Below are positions 54,799 through 64,000 of a stretch of DNA of 64,000 bases, piece after piece; the stretch's first letter is position 1; every line of letters starts with the position of its first letter. Position numbers and translations under genes: made by a program. The notes under the pieces are model-generated. The model was not told the DNA's origin. It saw only the letters and a program-made list of their open reading frames with translations, and made no database searches. The stretch lies in the NCBI RefSeq assembly GCF_024699925.1, contig NZ_JAJOMX010000001.1:2580001-2644000 (forward strand), in the 5' to 3' direction. The DNA comes from Mesorhizobium sp. J428. GTDB lineage: Bacteria > Pseudomonadota > Alphaproteobacteria > Rhizobiales > Rhizobiaceae.

Positions 54799-55802
54799 GC
54801 CGGCCGGGTGCTGTCTCTCACGATCAACGTCGCCGGCAGTGTGCGGACAAGTTCGGTCGTCTCGCCGTGGAAAGCCTTCAGGAACGTTGCGAACGCCGCC
54901 TCGCCGATCTCGTGCCGGGGCTGTCGCACCGTGGTCAGCGCCGGGATGTAGCGCTCCGCGATGTCGATGTCGTCGAAGGCGACGACAGACAGGTCGCGCG
55001 GCACCTCGACCCCCTTGCGGTGCAGTTCCGAGATGAAGCCGAACGCCATCTCGTCATTGGCGAGGAACACCGCGCGCGGGCGCTCTACCAACTCCAGCCA
55101 TGCGCGCCCGGCCTGCACGCCGGACTCCAGCGTGAAGTCGCCCTGCAGGATCCAGTCCGCGCGGATCGGCAGGCCGTGCCGCGCCATCGCCCGCCTGTAG
55201 CCGGCGAAGCGGGCATCAGTCAGCACGTTGCCGGGCGGGCCGAGCAGGTGGCCGATGCGGCTGTGGCCGAGCGAGACGAGGTGGTCGACCGCCAGCTCCG
55301 CGCCGCCCTCATTGTCGAACCTTACCGAGGGAACGCCGAGCCCGTCGCGCCATTCGCAGGCGAAGACCAGCGTCGGCATGCCGCGCCCGCCGGCGGCGGA
55401 CAGGACCGATCCGGGCAGATTGCCGTCGAGCGAGATCAGCCCGTCGGCGCGATTGTTGCGGACGAAGTCCATCAGCATCTCGCCGCCGCCCGGCGGGCGG
55501 GTGTCGGAAACCAGCACCGTGTAGCCCGCGCGGCTTGCGGCGGATTCGATGCCGGCGATGATGTGGGAGAAGAACTGGTTGCCGAGGTTCGGCACCAGCA
55601 CGACGATGGCGCTCGTCATTCGCCGCCGCAGGTTGCGCGCGAGCTGGTTGACGACGTAACCGGTCTGCTCCACCGCGCGCAGCACCTTGAGCCGCGTCGC
55701 CTCGGACACCTTGTCCGGAAAGGACAGCGCCCGGCTCACCGTCGCGGCGGAGACGCCGGCGGCTTGTGCGACGTCGCGTACGGTCGGCTGGCGGTTCGGC
55801 AT
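54795..55802 (-). CDS. LacI-family transcriptional regulator
   Basis: This 335-residue protein has a N-terminal helix-turn-helix VRDVAQAAGVSAATVSRALS with hinge helix and a sensor domain including DHLVSLGHSRIGHLLGPPGN and VVAFDDIDIAERY. GAGGGGGA precedes ATG 55802. It diverges from an aldo-keto reductase/GH43 operon and ends against the gnd tail (the two stops overlap by 4 nt). Two AATCGATT operators lie in the divergent spacer, consistent with control of sugar genes on the right. Confidence 0.9.
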   Translation of the reverse strand: MPNRQPTVRDVAQAAGVSAATVSRALSFPDKVSEATRLKVLRAVEQTGYVVNQLARNLRRRMTSAIVVLVPNLGNQFFSHIIAGIESAASRAGYTVLVSDTRPPGGGEMLMDFVRNNRADGLISLDGNLPGSVLSAAGGRGMPTLVFACEWRDGLGVPSVRFDNEGGAELAVDHLVSLGHSRIGHLLGPPGNVLTDARFAGYRRAMARHGLPIRADWILQGDFTLESGVQAGRAWLELVERPRAVFLANDEMAFGFISELHRKGVEVPRDLSVVAFDDIDIAERYIPALTTVRQPRHEIGEAAFATFLKAFHGETTELVRTLPATLIVRDSTRPA

Positions 55803-55856
55803 TCCCCCTCGCGTGCTTCGCCGGACTCTTTCGCGTCGAAGCCTGGAAATCAATGT

Positions 55857-55920
55857 AATCGATTGCAGAACCGGCGACTTTCGCTGTCGAAATACTGGAG
55901 CGCCGCCCCTTAATCGATTA
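55857..55920. promoter_or_regulatory. Twin LacI-type operators, AATCGATT
   Basis: Two perfect palindromes with a central CG, AATCGATT at 55857-55864 and TAATCGATTA at 55911-55920, are spaced 55 bp centre to centre. They lie between the divergent LacI-family gene and the aldo-keto reductase gene. The spacing would suit looping or helical phasing by a tetrameric repressor. Confidence 0.6.
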
Positions 55921-55973
55921 GAACCAGACATGACAGATCGGCAATGGGCCGACGATACCGGGAGAAGACGCAG

Positions 55974-57020
<1,047 letters not shown>

Positions 57021-57093
57021 GCTATCCACGCAGGGCAGAGGGGGGTCCCTGCGCCACGCATCGACGAAACGGGCTTTGGGAGGAGCCGCACGC

Positions 57094-58713
57094 ATGACAA
57101 AGATCCGCAACCCGATCCTGCCCGGCTTCAATGCCGATCCGTCGATCTGCCGGGTCGGCCGCGACTACTATATCGCGACATCGACCTTCGAGTGGTATCC
57201 GGGCGTGCAGATTCACCACTCGACCGACCTGGCGAACTGGACGCTGGTGAAGCGTCCGCTGGATCGCGCGAGCCAGCTCGACATGCGCGGCAATCCGGAC
57301 TCGGGCGGCATCTGGGCGCCGTGCCTGTCCTATGCCGACGGCCTGTTCTGGCTGGTCTACACCGACGTGAAGCGGCTGGAGGGCAACTTCAAGGACGCGC
57401 ACAACTACATCGTCACCGCGCCCGCGATCGAAGGCCCGTGGTCGGACCCGGTCTATGTCAATTCGTCTGGCTTCGACCCGTCGCTGTTCCATGACGACGA
57501 CGGAAAGAAGTGGTTCCTCAACATGCAGTGGAACCACATCTCGCACGGCGTCGGCGGCAGCCCGAAGCATCCGTCCTTCGACGGCATCCTGCTGCAGGAA
57601 TACGACCCGAAGGCGCAGAAGCTCGTCGGCCCGATCCGCAACATCTTCGCCGGTTCGACACACGGGCTGGTCGAGGGGCCGCATCTCTTCAGGCGCGACG
57701 GCTGGTATTATCTGACCACCGCGGAAGGCGGCACTGGATACGACCACGCGGTGACCATGGCCCGCTCGCGCGACATCGCCGGGCCCTATGAACTGCATCC
57801 CGGCACGCATCTCATTACCTCGAAGGACGCGCCCGACGCGCCGCTGCAGCGTGCAGGCCACGGCCAGATCGTCGAGACGCCGGACGGCGAGGTCTACCAC
57901 ACGCACCTGACCGGCCGGCCTCTGCCCGGTCTGCGCCGCTCGCCGCTCGGCCGCGAGACGGCGATCCAGAAATGCGAGTGGCGCGACGACGGCTGGCTGT
58001 ATCTCGCGCATGGCGGGCAGGTGCCGGCGCTGGAAGTCGATGCGCCGAGGGGAACGGCGGGCAGCAGGGCGGACCGCTCGGTCTCCATCCGCCACGATTT
58101 CGCCGATGCTACGCTGCCGCTCGACTTCCAGTGGCTGCGCACGCCGGTGCCGGAGCGCATCTTTGCGCTGCCCGGCAAGGGGCTGCGCCTCTTCGGCCGC
58201 GAGTCGATCGGAAGCTGGTTCGAGCAGGCGCTGGTCGCGCGCCGGCAGGAGCATTTCATCTACCGCGCCGAGACGTCGCTCGCATTCCAGCCGGAAACCT
58301 ACCAGCAGGCGGCGGGGCTGGTGAGCTACTACAACCGCCACAAGTTCCACTTCCTGGCGGTGACCTATACGCCCAAGGCCGGCCGCGCGCTGATGATCAT
58401 GTCCTGCCTAGGCGACTGGCAGAACGGCAAGCTGACCTTCGGCCTGCCCGAGCCGATCCCGTTGCCGGACGGCGAGATCGGACTGCGCGCCGACGTCGAC
58501 GGCGCTGCGCTGCAGTTTTCGTATTCCACCGGCGGGGACTGGATGCCCGTGGGCGAGATGCTCGACCAGTCGCTGATTTCCGACGAAGGCGGCCGCGGCG
58601 AGCACGGCTCCTTCACCGGCGCCTTCGTCGGCATGGCGGCGTTCGACACATCGGGCCGGGCGATGCCGGCGGACTTCGGATACTTCCTCTATGAGGGTTT
58701 CGACCGGCCTTAG
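57094..58713 (+). CDS. Glycoside hydrolase family 43 beta-xylosidase
   Basis: This 539-residue protein has a five-bladed propeller with the catalytic Asp in ILPGFNADPSICRVG (D15), the pKa-modulating Asp in SSGFDPSLFHDDDGK near 131 and the acid Glu in THGLVEGPHLFRRDG near 194, followed by a C-terminal beta-sandwich domain typical of GH43 xylosidases (XynB). No signal peptide, so it hydrolyses imported xylo- or arabino-oligosaccharides in the cytoplasm. GGGAGGAG precedes ATG 57094. It is regulated with the aldo-keto reductase by the LacI protein. Confidence 0.92.
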   Translation: MTKIRNPILPGFNADPSICRVGRDYYIATSTFEWYPGVQIHHSTDLANWTLVKRPLDRASQLDMRGNPDSGGIWAPCLSYADGLFWLVYTDVKRLEGNFKDAHNYIVTAPAIEGPWSDPVYVNSSGFDPSLFHDDDGKKWFLNMQWNHISHGVGGSPKHPSFDGILLQEYDPKAQKLVGPIRNIFAGSTHGLVEGPHLFRRDGWYYLTTAEGGTGYDHAVTMARSRDIAGPYELHPGTHLITSKDAPDAPLQRAGHGQIVETPDGEVYHTHLTGRPLPGLRRSPLGRETAIQKCEWRDDGWLYLAHGGQVPALEVDAPRGTAGSRADRSVSIRHDFADATLPLDFQWLRTPVPERIFALPGKGLRLFGRESIGSWFEQALVARRQEHFIYRAETSLAFQPETYQQAAGLVSYYNRHKFHFLAVTYTPKAGRALMIMSCLGDWQNGKLTFGLPEPIPLPDGEIGLRADVDGAALQFSYSTGGDWMPVGEMLDQSLISDEGGRGEHGSFTGAFVGMAAFDTSGRAMPADFGYFLYEGFDRP

Positions 58714-58744
58714 GCGTTCGCGACCGGCACTTGCCGGCACTCGC

Positions 58745-59310
58745 CTACGTCGCGACCGGCTCGATCTCGATCAGGAAGATGTCGCAAGAGTGATTGGCCT
58801 GTACCCTGATCTTCTCCCCACGGCTGAGGGCGACCAGGGCGTCGAAGCGATGGAGGGGGGCGCCGACGACTGTGACCGGGCCGTTCAGCAGGAGCACGTT
58901 CGTGTCGCCGGCGCCCTGCACGACGACCAGTCCATCGCACCGCATCCGCGTCATGCGGTGGCTAAACGCGTCGCGCCGGGTCATGACGTTGAGGTCCGTG
59001 GTCTCGCCCGCGAGCAGCTCCGACCGGACCACCGCCTCTCCGGGGAACCGGAACGGTGCATCGTCCGGCGTCAGCACCATGAGCTCCCCGTCGACATCGA
59101 GCCGCATGCCTGCGCCGTCCAGCACCGCGATGCTGCGGTCGATGCCCGGGAAGCGCGAGAACGGGCCGGCTTCGGCCACCGTCGCGATGCTGATGCGCCA
59201 AAGGAACTGCGTGGGATTGGCGGGGTCCGGCTCGACCATGACCTCGCGCGTCAGGCCGCCGCCGTTTTTCCACGGCACGACGCGGTGGTCGGCGGCGCGG
59301 ATGATGCGCA

Positions 59311-59311
<1 letters not shown>
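58745..59311 (-). CDS. hutD: HutD-family protein
   Basis: This 188-residue bicupin-like protein has the HutD start IRAADHRVVPWKNGGGLTRE and the motif ISIATVAEAGPFSRFPGIDR. HutD is thought to tune histidine-degradation flux, perhaps by binding formimino-glutamate or urocanate. Its ATG overlaps the hutU stop (TGATG) and it is the last gene of the hut operon. Confidence 0.92.
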
Positions 59312-60980
<1,669 letters not shown>

Positions 60981-60984
<4 letters not shown>

Positions 60985-61781
60985 GTGCGGCCTCCGAGTT
61001 CGTAGGCGATACGTTCGATCTGGGTGAGGATGTCGGCGAGCACGGTGCGCAGCCGCCGCGCCTTGCCTGGGTCGAGGGCGAAGGGGAGCTCCTCGGCGGC
61101 GAGGTGCGTGATCTGCGCCAGCTCCATCTGGATCGCGTGGACGCCAGTTTCTGGCCTGCCGTAGTGCCGCGTCGTCCAGCCGCCGCGGAAGCGGCCGTTG
61201 AGGACGGATGTGTAGCCGACGGCTCGTGCGCAAATCTCGGCCACGGCGCGTTCGATCTCCGGTGCGCAGGTGTTGCCGTTGTCGGTGCCGATGTTGAAAT
61301 CCGGCAGGACGCCGTCGAACAGGAACGGGCAGCGCGAGCGGATGGAGTGGCAGTCGTAAACCACCGCGATGCCGTGCAGGGCTTTCACGCGCGAGATCTC
61401 GGCGGAAAGCGCGGCGTGGTAGGGCCGGTGGAAGTCGGCCAGCCGCTCCGCGATCTCCGCCTCGGCCGGTGCGTCGTTCCAGAGCGGCTGATTGTCGAAA
61501 TCCGTCAGCGGCACCAGGCCGGTCGTGTTCTGGCCGGGATAGAGGCTTTGGCCGGACGGATCGCGGTTGGCGTCGATCACATAGCGATGGAACGTCGCGC
61601 GCACCGTCGTCGCGTCGGGCAGCAGGCCGCCATAGAGCTCGTGGATGTGCCAGTCGGTGTCGCGGAGTTTTGTCCCTTCAGCGTTGAGGCGGGCGGCGAT
61701 CGAGGATGGCACCTCGGTTCCCGTGTGCGGGAAGGCGAGGATGACGGGGGAGGAGCCGGGGTGGAGTTCGAAGGGGGTCAT
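60981..61781 (-). CDS. hutG: N-formylglutamate deformylase
   Basis: This 266-residue zinc enzyme hydrolyses N-formylglutamate to glutamate and formate (five-step route). It shows [20 protein letters not shown] near the start, [20 protein letters not shown] near 133 and the [14 protein letters not shown] tail. ATG 61781 gives the family N-terminus MTPFELHPG. The GGAGGGGG ahead of it lies in a palindromic repeat. Part of hutIHGUD. Confidence 0.93.
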
Positions 61782-61787
61782 CAAGGC

Positions 61788-61920
61788 GTGCCCCCTCCAC
61801 CACGCTTCGCGTGGTCCCCCTCCCCCGCTTCGCAGGGGAGGATCGACGGCACCGCCGGCACGACCTTAATCCTCCCCCGTTTACGGGGGAGGGGGACCAC
61901 GTAGTGGTGGAGGGGGCGCG
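61788..61920. repeat. Long palindromic element between hutH and hutG
   Basis: Left arm GTGCCCCCTCCACCACGCTT (61788 on) mirrors right arm GTAGTGGTGGAGGGGGCGCG (ending 61920). The arms are about 55 bp with internal hairpins (CCCCCGCTTCGCAGGGG-type). It fills the hutH-hutG gap and supplies purine-rich bases just ahead of hutG. Confidence 0.8.
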
Positions 61921-61923
61921 GCG

Positions 61924-63453
61924 TCATGTCAGTCCCGGCAATATGCGCGCGCTGACGCTCGCATTCAGCGCGCCGCTCTTCACCAGTTCGGCACCTGCCT
62001 CCAGGTCGCCGGCCATGAAGCGGTCGACCTCCAGCGTCGGCACGACGCAGCGGATCGTCCGGTGTGCAGCAGCCAGCTCGATGCTTGTCGTCAGCGGCGC
62101 GCGGAAATCGAGTCCCTGCGCTGCCACCACCGCTTCGATGCCGATGATGCCGGCTAAATTGTCGGTCATCTGCAGCAGCCGCCGGGCGCCGTGGCAGGCC
62201 ATCGACACGTGGTCCTCCTGGTCGGCGGAGGTCGGCGTGGAGTCGACGGAGGCCGGATGGGCCATCTGCTTGTTCTCGCTCATCAGTGCAGCTGATGTAA
62301 CCTCGGCGATCATCATGCCGGAGTTGAGGCCCGCGTTCTTGGCCAGGAAGGGCGGCAGGCCGTAGGAGAGCTTCGGGTCGACTAGCAGCGCCACGCGGCG
62401 CTGCGCGATCGCGCCGATCTCGCAGACGGCGATGGCGATCTGGTCGGCGGCGAAGGCCACCGGTTCGGCGTGGAAATTGCCGCCGGAGACGACCCGGCCG
62501 TCGGAGAGAACCAGCGGATTGTCGGTGACGGCATTCGCCTCGGTCTCCAGCGTCGTCGCGGCCATGCGCAAGAGGTCGAGGCAGGCGCCGTCGACCTGCG
62601 GCTGGCAGCGTATGCAGTAGGGATCCTGCACGCGCTCGTCACCCTCCAGATGGCTGTCGCGAATCTCGGAGCCGGCCATCAGCGCGCGCAGCGCCGCTGC
62701 CGTCTCGATCTGGCCGCGATGGCCGCGCAGCGTGTGGATTTCCTCGACGAAAGGCGCGGACGAGCCCATCGCAGCATCGGTGGACAGCGCGCCGGTGATC
62801 AGCGCCGCATTGGCCGCGCGATGTGCGCGGAACAGGCCGGCAAGCGCAAGTGCTGTCGACACCTGGGTGCCGTTGATCAGCGCCAGCCCTTCCTTGGCCG
62901 AGAGCACGATCGCGGCAAGGCCGGCCCTGTCAAGCGCGGCCTTGCCGCTCATCCGGTCGCCGGCAAAGAAGGCTTCTCCCTCGCCGATCATCACCGCCGT
63001 CATATGCGCCAGCGGTGCGAGGTCGCCGGATGCGCCGACCGAGCCCTTCTCGGGGATCACCGGAATCACGCCCTTGGCCAGCATCGCCTCGATCAGCTCG
63101 ACCACCACCGGCCGCACGCCCGATGCGCCGCGGCCGAGCGAGATCAGCTTCAGCGCCATGATCAGCCGGACGATGTCCGGGGCGAGCGGGGCGCCGACGC
63201 CGCAGCAGTGCGACAGGATCAGGTTGCGCTGCAGGGTCGCGAGGTCGGACGGCGGAATGCGCACCGAGGCGAGCTTTCCGAAGCCGGTATTGACCCCGTA
63301 GACGGCATCCCCGCCGCCCGCGATCTCCGCTATGCGGGCAGCGGCCTTCGCGATACCGGGGCGGAAGGCGTCGTCCAGCCGGGCGGGGGCGCCGCTGCGG
63401 TAGATGGTTTCAAGGTCGGAGAGGGGAACCGCGCCGGGGTGGAGGGTGATCAT
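61924..63453 (-). CDS. hutH: Histidine ammonia-lyase
   Basis: This 509-residue enzyme removes ammonia from histidine to give urocanate. The MIO cofactor forms from A141-S142-G143 in [14 protein letters not shown], and the substrate Tyr lies in [12 protein letters not shown] near 52. Other conserved segments are [18 protein letters not shown] and [14 protein letters not shown]. Length is standard. Between it and hutG lies a repeat element. Confidence 0.97.
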   Translation of the reverse strand: MITLHPGAVPLSDLETIYRSGAPARLDDAFRPGIAKAAARIAEIAGGGDAVYGVNTGFGKLASVRIPPSDLATLQRNLILSHCCGVGAPLAPDIVRLIMALKLISLGRGASGVRPVVVELIEAMLAKGVIPVIPEKGSVGASGDLAPLAHMTAVMIGEGEAFFAGDRMSGKAALDRAGLAAIVLSAKEGLALINGTQVSTALALAGLFRAHRAANAALITGALSTDAAMGSSAPFVEEIHTLRGHRGQIETAAALRALMAGSEIRDSHLEGDERVQDPYCIRCQPQVDGACLDLLRMAATTLETEANAVTDNPLVLSDGRVVSGGNFHAEPVAFAADQIAIAVCEIGAIAQRRVALLVDPKLSYGLPPFLAKNAGLNSGMMIAEVTSAALMSENKQMAHPASVDSTPTSADQEDHVSMACHGARRLLQMTDNLAGIIGIEAVVAAQGLDFRAPLTTSIELAAAHRTIRCVVPTLEVDRFMAGDLEAGAELVKSGALNASVSARILPGLT

Positions 63454-63480
63454 GCGTAATGCGCCTTTCCTGATAGGTCC

Positions 63481-63650
63481 GTCCCCCTCACCCGGCCTCC
63501 GCTTCGCTCGGCCACCCTCTCCCCAAGGGGAGAGGAGGCCTGCAGACGTCCGTGCTCCTTCCCCACCAAGGACGTGGCGGAGGCAGTGGATCGCCTCCTC
63601 TCCCCTCGGGGAGAGGGTGGCCGAGCGAAGCGGAGGCCGGGTGAGGGGAC
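63481..63650. repeat. Long nearly perfect inverted repeat between hutI and hutH
   Basis: The left arm (63481-63538, GTCCCCCTCACCCGGCCTCC on) and right arm (63593-63650, ending GGAGGCCGGGTGAGGGGAC) match over about 58 bp with two or three differences, around a 54-base loop. It could form a very stable hairpin in the hut transcript. It belongs to the same kind of intergenic element as those at 48530 and 61788. Confidence 0.85.
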
Positions 63651-63651
63651 A

Positions 63652-64000
63652 TCACGCAATCTTCCGGAACAGCGGGTTGAACCCGATCCTGTAAGTGAGC
63701 TCTGCCGGTTCGGCGGCGTTCCAGATGGCGATCTCGGCGCGCTTGCCAGGCTCCAGCGTGCCGATGTCGCCGGATAGGCCGAGCGCGCGGGCGGCGTTGC
63801 GGGTGAAGCCGGCCAGCGCCTCCTGCGGCGTCAGCCGGAACAGGGTACAGCCCATGTTCATCGTGGTGAGAACGGAGGTGAGCGGCGAGGTGCCGGGGTT
63901 GCAATCGGTGGCGAGCGCGATCGGCACGCCCGCCTCGCGCAGCAGCTTCACCGGCGGCGCCTGCGTCTCGCGCAGGAAATAGTAGGCGCCGGGCAGAAGC
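63652..64000 (-). CDS. hutI: Imidazolonepropionase, C-terminal part
   Basis: The window ends inside this gene. The visible 116 residues contain [20 protein letters not shown], the metal-ligand Asp in [16 protein letters not shown] and the C-terminal domain [19 protein letters not shown]. HutI hydrolyses imidazolone-propionate to formimino-glutamate. It is the first visible gene of the hut operon on this strand. Confidence 0.93.
   Translation of the reverse strand, partial: LLPGAYYFLRETQAPPVKLLREAGVPIALATDCNPGTSPLTSVLTTMNMGCTLFRLTPQEALAGFTRNAARALGLSGDIGTLEPGKRAEIAIWNAAEPAELTYRIGFNPLFRKIA

Overview
The window is high-GC (about 64%) DNA from an alphaproteobacterium. Hyphomicrobiales/Rhizobiales is most likely, probably a Mesorhizobium-like Phyllobacteriaceae. 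This rests on gene content (orphan glk and mgsA, gpmA-dapB block, hutIHGUD, many sugar-acid loci under GntR/LacI control) and on the dispersed intergenic palindromes typical of these genomes. It looks chromosomal, with core genes embedded in large carbohydrate-catabolism modules.

Layout. 0-1.3 kb: a small secreted or truncated surface protein and an unknown gene. 2.1-10.3 kb: a complete high-affinity K+ uptake locus, kdpF-(55 aa ORF)-kdpB-(26 aa ORF)-kdpA-kdpC-kdpD-kdpE, with kdpB before kdpA and frameshifts in kdpC and kdpD. 10.3-12.7 kb: an LprI-like protein, a CspA-type cold-shock protein with a clear terminator, and an alpha/beta hydrolase. 12.6-22.8 kb: an oligosaccharide ABC importer, a large uncharacterised (probably polysaccharide-active) protein, kduI and a GH105 unsaturated-uronyl hydrolase, all leftward, divergent from a LacI regulator; this looks like a pectin/rhamnogalacturonan utilisation unit. 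22.8-26.5 kb: a two-component flavin monooxygenase pair divergent from a HutC-type regulator and a Gfo/Idh/MocA dehydrogenase. 26.5-27.4 kb: a decayed tyrosine integrase next to tRNA-Leu(CAG), the scar of an old integrated element.

27.5-38.5 kb is a mostly core block: gpmA, an EVE-domain gene, dapB, an MsbA-type exporter, glk, mgsA, mepA, an orphan Phd/YefM antitoxin, a sugar-nucleotide epimerase-like gene, queG, a glutathione transferase, uppP and an rlpA-like gene. 38.6-45.2 kb holds sugar-acid genes: a hydroxyacid dehydrogenase, a FadR-type regulator, an enolase-superfamily dehydratase and an epimerase running leftward, then an epimerase/Gfo-Idh pair running rightward. 45.3-53.3 kb is a uronate module: GntR regulator, uxaC, TRAP transporter dctPQM, a second GntR, a second kduI, kduD and kdgF. 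53.4-58.7 kb: gnd (frameshifted), a LacI regulator, an aldo-keto reductase and a GH43 beta-xylosidase. 58.7-64 kb: the histidine degradation operon hutI-H-G-U-D, running leftward and leaving the window in hutI.

Together the modules import uronide-containing oligosaccharides (ABC and TRAP), cut them (GH105, GH43), linearise and isomerise unsaturated uronates (KdgF, KduI, KduD) and isomerise hexuronates (UxaC). The later KDG kinase and aldolase steps are not in the window.

Caution: at least nine reading-frame lesions in otherwise well-conserved genes lie in this window, several in runs of G or C. Either the consensus has indel errors or these genes are decaying. I treat the frameshifts as real observations of this sequence but doubtful biology.
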